DNA of 16,404 nt from Gammaproteobacteria bacterium UBA3498. Its GTDB lineage: Bacteria > Pseudomonadota > Gammaproteobacteria > Pseudomonadales > Pseudohongiellaceae. Location: assembly GCA_002377605.1 (NCBI GenBank), contig DFQD01000079.1, forward strand, positions 1 through 16,404. The letters are read 5' to 3'. Numbering within the stretch: position 1 is the stretch's first letter; each line of letters begins with the position of its first letter. The translations under genes and the position numbers were made by a program. Shown in pieces: positions 1 to 7,700 of this stretch. The notes under the pieces were generated by a model. That model was not told the DNA's origin and made no database searches. It was given only the letters and a program-made list of their open reading frames with translations.

Positions 1-1158
1 AATCGAATTGATATCATCGGTGATGATGCTCCAGACTTAGCGCACTTTGGGGAATACAAAATCGGAGTCCGGACACTAGAAGTGGTCGCTCAAAATCGCA
101 TCGACATTATAAATACTCCGCGTGGTGGTGACACTGTCTACTACGATAGAAAACTTACGCTGGAGGTTTGGTACCCGGCAAATCTACGAGGAGCTGAACC
201 CGGCACGCAGTATCAGGCTATTACTCGCAATCCAGAGATCACAGCGACTTTAACGGGTCGTGCCGTTCGCGATGCAGAACCACTGCGTGCAGACGGGCCC
301 TATCCTCTCATCATTATTTCGCATGGTTATCCGGGGAATAGATTTCTGATGAGTCATACCGGAGAAAATCTGGCAAGCAAAGGATATGTCGTAGTGTCTA
401 TAGATCATCTGGAAAGTACCTATGATGATCAACAGGCGTTTCAATCTACGCTTTACAATCGCCCGCTTGATCAGCGACATGTCTTAAGCAGCATGGCATA
501 CATTTCTTCGCAACCAGATCGAATCTTTAGCAATATGATTGATGCGGATAATACTGGCATCGTAGGCTATTCCATGGGTGGTTATGGATTGGTTAACAAC
601 CTCGGTGGCGGATACACAGAAGAAATCATCGATGGTTTTATGTCACCACCAAATCGCTTGCTGGAAGAGCATGCAACTGCAAATCCAGAGTATCGAAACA
701 ATCTCGACACTCGAATCAAAGCAGGTTTCGCTGTCGCACCTTGGGGTATGAATACTGGCTTCTGGCGAGCAGAAGATCTTGCCGGTATTGGAGTTCCAAC
801 TTTCTATTTAGCAGGTGATCAGGACAGTGTGGCAGGTTATGAAAATGGACCTCGGGCCATATTCGAAGCTGCTATAAATAGTGATCGCTACTTACTAACT
901 TTTCACGAGGCTGGACATAACGCTGGTGCTCCCATTCCTCGACCTATCGAGCTCGATAATGAAGAGAACAAAGAGTTTGCAGGACACTATACAGATGAAA
1001 ATTGGGATAGCGTTGAGATGAATAACATCATGGATCACTATGTTACCGCCTGGTTTGATTTTCACTTAAAGAGAGTTAATCGCGAAGAGTATCTGTCCTC
1101 AGTTCCTGCAAGTTACGAAGAAAGGTTAAGTCTGGAACATCTAACTGTCGGACATTAA
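1..1158 (+). CDS. Dienelactone-hydrolase-like alpha/beta hydrolase (3' part, start outside the window)
   Basis: The frame is open from base 1, so the gene begins upstream. The GTG at 82 is not a credible start, because the codons before it (ending in a VRTLEV-type strand) and the following DRKLTLEVWYPA match the N-terminal beta region of predicted dienelactone hydrolases / PAF-acetylhydrolase-like esterases (COG4188 type). Visible catalytic elements, in window codon numbers: oxyanion-hole HGYPG near 108, nucleophile elbow GYSMGG with Ser at codon 191, acid loop GDQD with Asp at codon 275, and the His of EAGH at codon 306. The triad is complete, so an active carboxyl-ester hydrolase is likely; the substrate is unknown. 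No signal peptide can be judged because the N terminus is missing. The gene ends at TAA 1156-1158 and converges on the minus-strand operon. Confidence 0.85.
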   Translation, partial: NRIDIIGDDAPDLAHFGEYKIGVRTLEVVAQNRIDIINTPRGGDTVYYDRKLTLEVWYPANLRGAEPGTQYQAITRNPEITATLTGRAVRDAEPLRADGPYPLIIISHGYPGNRFLMSHTGENLASKGYVVVSIDHLESTYDDQQAFQSTLYNRPLDQRHVLSSMAYISSQPDRIFSNMIDADNTGIVGYSMGGYGLVNNLGGGYTEEIIDGFMSPPNRLLEEHATANPEYRNNLDTRIKAGFAVAPWGMNTGFWRAEDLAGIGVPTFYLAGDQDSVAGYENGPRAIFEAAINSDRYLLTFHEAGHNAGAPIPRPIELDNEENKEFAGHYTDENWDSVEMNNIMDHYVTAWFDFHLKRVNREEYLSSVPASYEERLSLEHLTVGH

Positions 1159-1189
1159 TAATTTGCTAAAACATCATTTTTAAGTAGAA

Positions 1190-1215
1190 AGGGCTAAACA
1201 TTTCTGATTGGCCCT
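1190..1215. terminator. Possible bidirectional terminator hairpin between convergent genes
   Basis: AGGGCTA (1190-1196) can pair with TGGCCCT (1209-1215): a 7-bp stem with one G-T wobble and a 12-nt loop. It lies between the stop codons of two convergent genes. On the minus strand the stem is followed by a loosely T-rich TTTCTACTT; on the plus strand a short T run comes only about 10 nt later. Position argues for a terminator, but the tails are weak. Confidence 0.35.
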
Positions 1216-1228
1216 CAAACACAAGTTT

Positions 1229-2491
1229 TTAAGAGAGATCTCTAAGAAACTCAAGTAGTAATCGGGAAGTTTCTTCCGCCTGTTCCTGTTGAACCCAATG
1301 ACCCGCACCGCTTACCAAATGAACTGCGCGCATATCTGTACACGCCGTTTCTTGCATGCGTTCGAATGAACCTGGATTCTGATAAGTTCCCCAGTCGCTC
1401 GCACCGCTTATAAACATTGATGGTTGGTCTATTGTCTTTCCAGCATAAAGTTGAGACTCGGCGGTTCCTATGCCTGTCGAGCCCATTCGGTAGGAATTCA
1501 ATCCGCCCTGGAAGCCGGTACGTCCATATTCTTCCGTGTACACTGCGAGTTCTTTTTCAGTAAGCCAGGTATTAGCCGCAACTTCTAAATCACTTGGCAT
1601 ATGCAGGTCAACCGTTTCTGCCATGCCCATATTCAGATCCATAATGTAATAAGTTGGCATCTTCGCCCATTCGGCAGCGGTTCTTCCCGACAGGCGATAA
1701 GGTTGGTTTTCTTTCCAATCCGCACTTTTGTGATGGTAATAGCCTCGAATAAAACTTTTTAAGCCCTGCCTCGCATGCCACATATTCGAGTTGGCTTCTC
1801 GGGTTTGGTAGTAACGCTGGTAGTGTTTTCGGGGGCGTGGTAATGCAGCGAGATCATCATAAATACTTGGAGATCTTTCAGGGTTTTGGCGAGAAGGACT
1901 GTTTACGGTATCGAATGGAATAGAGGGAGTGCCGCCAAAGGGTGCGCTCATCATCGTTACTGCTCGAAAAATGTCTGGACGAGTAACGGCACACCATGCT
2001 GCTAGAGGTGAACCGAAATCATGCCCAATCACTGCCGCAACAGTTTCGTAACCAAAGGCGTAGACTAATCCAACACAATCACGAACCTTGTTCAGCATGC
2101 GAAATGGTGTCAGGTCGGCATCGTAGTTGCTATCGTATCCAGTTGTGCGTCCATAACCACGCAGGTCCGGAGCAAAGACGTGATAACCAGCATCAGCTAA
2201 AGGCTGCATCACGCTGCGCCAGCTGTAAGCTAATTCAGGGAAACCGTGCAGTAGTAGCAGAGCTGGACGGTTAGGAGTTTCGTATCCTGCTTCTAGGACA
2301 TGGAATCTTAAACCATTAACATTGTCTACAAATCTTGAACGAATACCGTCTGGTAACCACTCGTCTGGGTACGGGTGCGCAATTCCAGATAGGGTAAATT
2401 GATTTTGTGCCAGCAATGATTTGCTTATCACTAACGTTCCTGCGGTTAATGCTGTCGCTTTAATAAATTTTCTACGAGTCTGCTTTTTCAT
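1229..2491 (-). CDS. Tat-exported epoxide-hydrolase-like alpha/beta hydrolase
   Basis: The product is about 420 aa from the ATG at 2491. The frame extends to an ATG at 2557, but the later start puts a twin-arginine signal (TRRKFIK, followed by a hydrophobic stretch ending LLAQ) at the extreme N terminus and avoids overlapping the upstream gene. The mature part has soluble-epoxide-hydrolase hallmarks: HGFPE oxyanion motif (His82), GHDFGS nucleophile elbow with Asp158, two Tyr at 227-228 in the cap, the cap signature GGLNSYR (Tyr334), acid Asp366 and the His of GAGHW (398). An Asp nucleophile plus cap tyrosines favours epoxide ring opening over ordinary ester hydrolysis; a dehalogenase-type reaction is less likely given the GGLNSYR cap. 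It is last in the six-gene operon, 40 nt after the preceding stop. The ribosome-binding site is weak. The real substrate is unknown. Confidence 0.85.
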   Translation of the reverse strand: MKKQTRRKFIKATALTAGTLVISKSLLAQNQFTLSGIAHPYPDEWLPDGIRSRFVDNVNGLRFHVLEAGYETPNRPALLLLHGFPELAYSWRSVMQPLADAGYHVFAPDLRGYGRTTGYDSNYDADLTPFRMLNKVRDCVGLVYAFGYETVAAVIGHDFGSPLAAWCAVTRPDIFRAVTMMSAPFGGTPSIPFDTVNSPSRQNPERSPSIYDDLAALPRPRKHYQRYYQTREANSNMWHARQGLKSFIRGYYHHKSADWKENQPYRLSGRTAAEWAKMPTYYIMDLNMGMAETVDLHMPSDLEVAANTWLTEKELAVYTEEYGRTGFQGGLNSYRMGSTGIGTAESQLYAGKTIDQPSMFISGASDWGTYQNPGSFERMQETACTDMRAVHLVSGAGHWVQQEQAEETSRLLLEFLRDLS

Positions 2492-2531
2492 CGTTATTGT
2501 ATTCTTATCTAAAGATTGGGAATTAAAGTTT

Positions 2532-4037
2532 TTATAATCCTGCCATTTCGATTGCAAAATTCATTACCATACCCCCGGCTCGGTCATCGCGATCAAAAAT
2601 TGCCAAACGGTCCAGGTAGTCGTCTAGTGAAGACATTTTACCAGTAGATGTACAAGCGTTGATAAAAATCCCATCAAAACTGGTTCGGATTTTCACAGCA
2701 TTCCAAGCTTTGTCCAGTGCCGGTCGAAAAGTTTCTTCCTGCAACCAGCCCTTATCCAATCCCCGTTTAATAGCAATGCCGATCATAGCTGTTGAAGTAA
2801 GTTCCGCGAATGAACCTGGATAGTCGATAACCTCGTGCCACATGCCGTCCTCATCCTGATAAGGTAACAAAGCTTCAAGATGATCAACTAGCATTCCAAG
2901 GAGCACATCTCGGGCAGGATGGGTTGGTGGAAAATCGCTAACAGTTAAAGCTAATCCTAGGGCAGGGAACCCATTACCACGACTCCAGGCCACATCAGCC
3001 TCAGGTGAGTGGCGATATAGACCATTCTCTTTTAGTAACATATTGCGCATATAAGTGACGTGGCGTATTGCCATATCAAAGTATTTTTCGTCCTCAGTGA
3101 TTACACCTGCTTTTGCCAGCAGGGGTGTGGCCATAAAAAAAGAATCGCTCATTTCATAATGCATAGGAGCAACTTCAAGTGGCTCGCCAAACTCATCAAA
3201 GGCCAGTTCAGCTGCTTGTAATGTTAATAATAATGATTGTTGATTGCCTGTAAGGACAGCATGTTCAGCAAACACTAGTTGGCCAGCTAGCGCCGATGAG
3301 TTCGAAACTTCAAATGGAACTCCGTTATGATAGGGAGCGAGTAATTCTTCCACTTCATCGATGTAGCCTAATCGAAGTCTACCAATGAGGCTCATACCTG
3401 GTACGTAGACAGGTGCTGAAAAATCATATCCGTAAATTGAGGCAAGTTGCTCAGCAAGATCCAAGGGAGTTCGAGCTATTCGGTGCTTTAGCTGCATCTT
3501 TGCAGGTGAGTGCTGCATTTCTGCATTAGTTAGGAGGAAATCGACTGTATCATTAGTTGAAGAAAGTTCATTCACAGGGATGGATCCAAATCCTGCAATG
3601 CCATTGTTGGTAATAGCTTCACGAAATCCAAAATCATCATCAGAGTTTATGATTATTAAATCTGGAGCGTGGGATCCAATCCAACGCCATAACACATGAG
3701 AGACAGTATTTTCCGTATAAGCTTGTCCTACCGGTGGGAACTGTAGCTGATCTCCCTCGGGATTGGCTCTTGAGATTACTATAAGATTTATGTCTTCAGG
3801 AGCTGCAACTTCTGCATAGGAGGAGACTAGTTCATTAAGATTGTTGTTATTTGGCTCGTTTCCATTTAGGCCGCTAAGGTACAAAATAGTCGGGTTGCCT
3901 TCATTGTTAATGATGCCTTCTGCAATGATCAATTCACGCTCTTTTGTCAAACCAACTTCCCAGGTGACCTCAGTTGCATAATTTCCGGTAAGGCAAAGAA
4001 ACCAAATGTGAAGGCTAATTATTACTTTTCTAAACAT
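2532..4037 (-). CDS. Exported fusion: degenerate M14-carboxypeptidase-like domain plus GH88/GH105-like domain
   Basis: A 501-aa protein with an N-terminal signal peptide (hydrophobic to about residue 20). Residues about 48-180 resemble an M14/succinylglutamate-desuccinylase-type fold: a strand then SGLNGNEP (55-62) at the usual G-x-H-G-x-E position, SRANPEG (89-95) like the family's R-x-NPDG, and a PPVG...WRWI...PDLIIIN run. The first zinc His is Asn58 and the later ligand region reads NSDDD, so zinc peptidase activity is doubtful. Residues about 215-500 look like an unsaturated glycuronyl / rhamnogalacturonyl hydrolase: MSDSFFMATPLLAK with candidate catalytic Asp298, WSRGNG (351-356), and SFAELTSTAM (409-418). 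The GH domain, with the usual alternating-helix pattern, is the firmer call. It lies 9 nt after the creatininase-like gene. The fusion suggests binding or processing of an unsaturated uronyl or similarly modified substrate, which is inference. Confidence 0.75.
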   Translation of the reverse strand: MFRKVIISLHIWFLCLTGNYATEVTWEVGLTKERELIIAEGIINNEGNPTILYLSGLNGNEPNNNNLNELVSSYAEVAAPEDINLIVISRANPEGDQLQFPPVGQAYTENTVSHVLWRWIGSHAPDLIIINSDDDFGFREAITNNGIAGFGSIPVNELSSTNDTVDFLLTNAEMQHSPAKMQLKHRIARTPLDLAEQLASIYGYDFSAPVYVPGMSLIGRLRLGYIDEVEELLAPYHNGVPFEVSNSSALAGQLVFAEHAVLTGNQQSLLLTLQAAELAFDEFGEPLEVAPMHYEMSDSFFMATPLLAKAGVITEDEKYFDMAIRHVTYMRNMLLKENGLYRHSPEADVAWSRGNGFPALGLALTVSDFPPTHPARDVLLGMLVDHLEALLPYQDEDGMWHEVIDYPGSFAELTSTAMIGIAIKRGLDKGWLQEETFRPALDKAWNAVKIRTSFDGIFINACTSTGKMSSLDDYLDRLAIFDRDDRAGGMVMNFAIEMAGL

Positions 4038-4046
4038 TTTGAGATG

Positions 4047-4844
4047 CTAATCCAACTCCAAGAGTTCTCGGATCTGATCCATTGCTGCGTTAAAGATTAG
4101 ATCGAATCCAACTTGGCCCAATTCTGCTGTGGCGACAGTAGGATCGCCAGAAACTCCATCTACATCCGAACCTCGGCCTGGAGAGATATTGCTGGTGCGC
4201 ACATGTTCAGGCGCGATTGCGAGCAGTAGGGCGGTGTCTCTCAAGCCGGCATGTGTTCCTATTTGATCGTAGGAGGCACCTTGAGAAATTAAATACTCAT
4301 CAAATACACCTACTTTATACCAGTCACTAATATGGAACACAGACACGCCTTCGCCGGCCCATTCAGTTGACAGCAGTTCTGCGACTTCTTCTTGTGGTCT
4401 TTGATTGGGTCCGCTATCTCCAATAAACAAGATGTTGGAAAAACCGTGTTGCTTGAGACTTCGAGCCGTATGTTCCAACACTGAGCTAAACACTTCTGTT
4501 GGAATAGAAATGGTTCCGGCATAGCGCATGTGACCAGATGGGGGATCGATATTGCCTTCTGGCACATAGGTCATGGCAGGTGCTACTAAAGTGTTTCCTA
4601 ATGCGCGAGCGATTCGTTCTGCTCCTGCATTAATTCGATATTTGTGTTTTCCTAATACCATATGGGGACCGTTCTGTTCAGTACCCGCAGTGGGAACAAT
4701 TACCGTTGTTGTTCCGCTGTCAATTTCGGCACGCACTTCTGTCCAGGTCAGCTCTTCCAGGAAAACCGTATCAGGAGTTTGTGTAAAAGATTGACTAGTT
4801 AGTGTGACAGATACAAGGACACCAAAGCATATTTTTTTCAGCAT
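4047..4844 (-). CDS. Exported creatininase-family protein with altered metal-ligand positions
   Basis: A 265-aa protein with a Sec-type signal (MLKKICFGVLVSV, through about residue 22). It has the creatininase (creatinine amidohydrolase / MftE-like) pattern: VPTAGTEQNGPHMVLGKH (50-67), PPSGHMRYAGTISI (101-114) where the family has GxSxEHxxFPGT-like sequence, FIGDSGPNQ (140-148) in place of the usual NGHGGN, and THAGLRDTALLL (197-208) in place of HAGExETS. By spacing to Pseudomonas creatininase, Glu34 is kept (Glu56), but His36 is Asn58, Asp45 is His67, His120 is Ser144 and Glu122 is Pro146. The fold is probably conserved while metal binding and reaction differ from cytoplasmic amidohydrolases. 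It sits 30 nt after the ankyrin gene and 9 nt before the fusion gene. The exact reaction is unknown. Confidence 0.8.
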   Translation of the reverse strand: MLKKICFGVLVSVTLTSQSFTQTPDTVFLEELTWTEVRAEIDSGTTTVIVPTAGTEQNGPHMVLGKHKYRINAGAERIARALGNTLVAPAMTYVPEGNIDPPSGHMRYAGTISIPTEVFSSVLEHTARSLKQHGFSNILFIGDSGPNQRPQEEVAELLSTEWAGEGVSVFHISDWYKVGVFDEYLISQGASYDQIGTHAGLRDTALLLAIAPEHVRTSNISPGRGSDVDGVSGDPTVATAELGQVGFDLIFNAAMDQIRELLELD

Positions 4845-4874
4845 GCTAACTACCCTAGGGAAAATTTGTTTTTA

Positions 4875-6260
4875 TTATTCAGTAGCGCCAGCGGCTTCTA
4901 ATACAGATACTACTGATTCGTATTGACGCTGTTTGGCAAAAGCAAGCGCAGTCTCACCTTCCGCATTCTTAGCGTTAACTTCTGCGCCAGCAGCGAGAGC
5001 GACTAAGACTGAATCCAATATCAAGGATTCTCTATCCTGCAATTGACCCGCTCTGCGTTCTGGTGTGCCCCAACTAACTCTTAAGCGAGCATGTCCCATG
5101 CCAACTGCAGCCATTAGTAAGTTGATCTGACCTTCATCACGTATGAAGTGCTCAAGCATACGCTGAGCCGGGTAGCTCATATGATTAATAACCATTGGAT
5201 TGGCGCCCGCTTCTAGTAAAGCTTCCATAATCTTGGGTTCGGAGAAACGAGCAGCCAACCACAGTGGTGTCGAACCGATTAGCGCATCGTGAAAATTGTA
5301 GTCAGTAGATTGTCTTCGAACTGGTGTTGGCTTTTCCAAGATCGCTTCGAGGTTTGCACCGTGCTTAATTAAAACATTAACCGCATCCAAATTGCCTCTT
5401 TGAATTGCGGCATGCAGCGCAGTATGACCGCTCTCGCGGGATTCAATGTCGGCTCCATTTTCGATCAGGTATTCAAGTGCTTCCGTATTACTACCATGAA
5501 TTGCCATTATCATCGGACTGGTACCAAAGGCTGATAATTGATTAACGTCTGCACCTGCGTCCACAAGTACTTGTACTGAACGCAGATCCCCAGAACGTGC
5601 AGCAAAAATTAGTGGAGTATTGCCTCCAAACTCTGTCCAGTATTTGTAATCTGGGTGGCTATCCTGCTCTTTTTCCGATTTTACATAGTGTTCACGAATT
5701 TCAGAACGCGCGTTTAAGTCTGCGCCATGATCGATCAATGCAGCAACGACCTCGGAATGGCCTCGACCAGATGCCCACATTAATGCGGTCTGTTCGCGGG
5801 TAACCGCTACGTTTGGGTCGCCGCCAGCTTCAAGCAGCGCTCTGACTACTGCGCCATTACCAGTCTGGGCTGCAGCCATTACCGTTGTTTCACCGGAAAG
5901 CAATTGAATAGAGGGGTCCGCTCCCGCCTCAATTAATGTTTCCACCATTTCGATGCTGCCATTTTCTGCAGCTAACCAGAGCGGTGTAACCCCTAAATCA
6001 GTAGTGGCATTTACGTCAGCGCCAGAACTTAAAAGATTATCTGCTGTTTCTGAACTGTTGTGATAACTGACCCAATGTAAGGCAGTTGTGCCATCACCAT
6101 AAACGACATTAGGATTGAGTCCGTCTTCTAATAAAGAGGCGAGCTCTTCCCACTTCTGTTCTTTCGCAAGGCTAACGACAATTGGAAGGTTTTGCGCAGA
6201 GACCTGGCTCGCGAAAAAGAGCAGAGCCGCTATTATAATTTTTCGCGAGTTCAAAAACAT
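4875..6260 (-). CDS. Exported ankyrin-repeat protein
   Basis: A 461-aa protein with a clear signal peptide (RKIIIAALLFFASQVSA, cleavage near residue 22). The rest is an ankyrin solenoid: repeats at roughly 25-53, 56-88, 90-118, 124-151, 157-184, 213-241, 246-273, 277-305, 328-358 and 430-460, with degenerate units between about 380 and 430. Typical repeat cores such as GVTPLWLAAENG and ALHAAIQRGN are visible. Insertions near 185-212 and 306-327 interrupt the array. No catalytic domain is seen, so it most likely acts as a periplasmic protein-protein or ligand-binding scaffold. It starts only 7 nt after the HXXSHH gene, so translation is probably coupled. I recall ankyrin proteins beside DUF1592/DUF1552 genes in other bacteria, which supports a shared role, but this was not checked. 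Confidence 0.9.
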   Translation of the reverse strand: MFLNSRKIIIAALLFFASQVSAQNLPIVVSLAKEQKWEELASLLEDGLNPNVVYGDGTTALHWVSYHNSSETADNLLSSGADVNATTDLGVTPLWLAAENGSIEMVETLIEAGADPSIQLLSGETTVMAAAQTGNGAVVRALLEAGGDPNVAVTREQTALMWASGRGHSEVVAALIDHGADLNARSEIREHYVKSEKEQDSHPDYKYWTEFGGNTPLIFAARSGDLRSVQVLVDAGADVNQLSAFGTSPMIMAIHGSNTEALEYLIENGADIESRESGHTALHAAIQRGNLDAVNVLIKHGANLEAILEKPTPVRRQSTDYNFHDALIGSTPLWLAARFSEPKIMEALLEAGANPMVINHMSYPAQRMLEHFIRDEGQINLLMAAVGMGHARLRVSWGTPERRAGQLQDRESLILDSVLVALAAGAEVNAKNAEGETALAFAKQRQYESVVSVLEAAGATE

Positions 6261-6267
6261 TGAGAGC

Positions 6268-7620
6268 TTAAAGCGTTATAGGGCCGGTGCTGCCACCCAT
6301 CTGATCGATAGATAGGCCGAATTTTTCCATCAGGCTTAAATGCAGATCCGCCATAGTGGGTTCGTTATCGTAGAAGACATACTCACCACCCTTCAGCCAA
6401 CCGGCGCCACCTCCAACAAGAATTAGCGGTAAGTTAACCCCGGAATGAACTGTACTATTGGACAAACCACCACCATAAAGAATGGTCATATTATCTAACA
6501 AGGTTCCATCACCTTCAGGAATTGCAGACAGTTTATCCAGGTAATTGGAGAAGAGAGATATATGATAAGTATTAATCTTGGACATGCGTTCTATCAATAC
6601 TGGATTGTTATTGTGATGAGAAAGCGGGTGGTGCGCATCAGGCACTCCGATCTGCGGATAAGGTCGCGGACTCTGTTCTTTGCTCATCATAAAAGTAATG
6701 ACACGAGTTAAATCTGTTTGTAAGGCCAACACCTGAAGATCCTGCATGATTTCCATGTGATCTTCGAAAACAGGAGGAACGCCTTCAGGTTGTTCTAACT
6801 CCGGTAAATCCATGTCGATCTGCTCTTCAGCTTTTTGAATACGTCGCTCAATATTGCGTACAGATTCTGTGTAGCTGTTTACCAGATGACGATCTTCATA
6901 ACCCAGTTCCTGTTCCAGGCTTGATAGTTTATCCATAACAGCATCGAGGATACTGGATTGTTGTCGCAGTCTTAATTCACGGGATTCTTTTGCGGTGGAG
7001 CCGCTGTCGCCAAACATACGCTCAAATAATGAACGAGGATTATATTCGGTCGGTAATGGTTCCGTTTTGCCACGCCACGAAAGAGTATGGGTATAAACGC
7101 AGCTTAAATTCACTGTGCAGGCACCAGCGAGTGCCGGAGCATCCATAGACAATTCTAAAGACGAAAGCTGAGTTTCTTTACCTAGTTCGTTTGCCAGCAG
7201 CTGGTCGATGGAAATATCTGCAAGAATTTCTACTTCGGTTCTGCCGCCACGGGTAATGCCTGTAAGGAATGAACCGCCAGCACCAGCATGGGCAATGTTC
7301 CAGTTTGCCTTTAAGCCGCCGATTAAACGCATCTTGTCTTTGTAATTTGAAAGAGGGGCAAGCACTGGGGTTAGTTCGTAGTCGCGACCAGTTTTTTCTG
7401 GCGTCCAGTATTCCATTGCCATGCCATTCGGAATGTACACAGTCTGGAAGCGATGAATTGGCGCAGAAGTATTAGCGAAAGCTGGTGTCATTGCGTCCAG
7501 CATGGGTAAGGCGAGAGCAGCACCGGCGCCTTGGAGTAAGGCGCGTCGAGATATCGCTTTCCCGGTATTAATGTTTACCGCTCTAGCAATCTGTTTTTGT
7601 TTCACCTTTTGAACCGTCAT
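6268..7620 (-). CDS. Tat-exported HXXSHH-family (DUF1552) protein
   Basis: About 450 aa from the ATG at 7620. An in-frame TTG at 7626 is rejected because the AGAGGG ribosome-binding site lies 7 nt before the ATG but only about 1-2 nt before the TTG. A twin-arginine signal (SRRALLQGAGAALALPML, residues 24-41) follows a basic N region. The family-naming motif HPLSHH is present at 331-336, next to NNN. A helical, charged stretch about 210-280 may form a coiled coil. DUF1552 proteins typically occur beside DUF1592-type cytochrome proteins, as here (69 nt downstream of one). The biochemical function of the family is not established. The His-rich motif suggests metal or cofactor binding, and Tat export of a folded protein would fit that; both are inference. 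Confidence 0.9.
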   Translation of the reverse strand: MTVQKVKQKQIARAVNINTGKAISRRALLQGAGAALALPMLDAMTPAFANTSAPIHRFQTVYIPNGMAMEYWTPEKTGRDYELTPVLAPLSNYKDKMRLIGGLKANWNIAHAGAGGSFLTGITRGGRTEVEILADISIDQLLANELGKETQLSSLELSMDAPALAGACTVNLSCVYTHTLSWRGKTEPLPTEYNPRSLFERMFGDSGSTAKESRELRLRQQSSILDAVMDKLSSLEQELGYEDRHLVNSYTESVRNIERRIQKAEEQIDMDLPELEQPEGVPPVFEDHMEIMQDLQVLALQTDLTRVITFMMSKEQSPRPYPQIGVPDAHHPLSHHNNNPVLIERMSKINTYHISLFSNYLDKLSAIPEGDGTLLDNMTILYGGGLSNSTVHSGVNLPLILVGGGAGWLKGGEYVFYDNEPTMADLHLSLMEKFGLSIDQMGGSTGPITL

Positions 7621-7626
7621 TCTCAA

Positions 7627-7638
7627 TCCCTCTTGGGA
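7627..7638 (-). promoter_or_regulatory. Ribosome-binding site of the DUF1552 gene inside a mini-hairpin
   Basis: On the minus strand TCCC-AAGA-GGGA forms a 4-bp stem with a tetraloop, and the GGGA arm is part of the AGAGGG Shine-Dalgarno that decides the ATG start at 7620. The stem is short, so any effect on translation would be modest. Confidence 0.35.
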
Positions 7639-7668
7639 ATATCAGATTAAATACTACACGGAAACCGC

Positions 7669-7700
7669 CTCAAAATCAGGATATTAGGCCTAATTTTGAG
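7669..7700. repeat. 8-bp inverted repeat overlapping the stop codon of the PSD/DUF1592 gene
   Basis: CTCAAAAT (7669-7676) and ATTTTGAG (7693-7700) are perfect reverse complements with a 16-nt loop. The stop codon (7690-7692) lies in the loop. A second, mutually exclusive perfect 12-bp palindrome ATTAGGCCTAAT occupies 7683-7694. No T tract follows on the minus strand, so a factor-independent terminator is unlikely; an intercistronic mRNA structure that sets relative expression is possible. Confidence 0.4.

Noticed and set aside
82..84. GTG as start of the first gene
   Set aside because: The frame is open to base 1 and the upstream codons fit the family's N-terminal strand, so the gene is partial.
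2492..2557. N-terminal extension of the epoxide-hydrolase-like gene
   Set aside because: It would bury the Tat signal and overlap the upstream gene by 26 nt.
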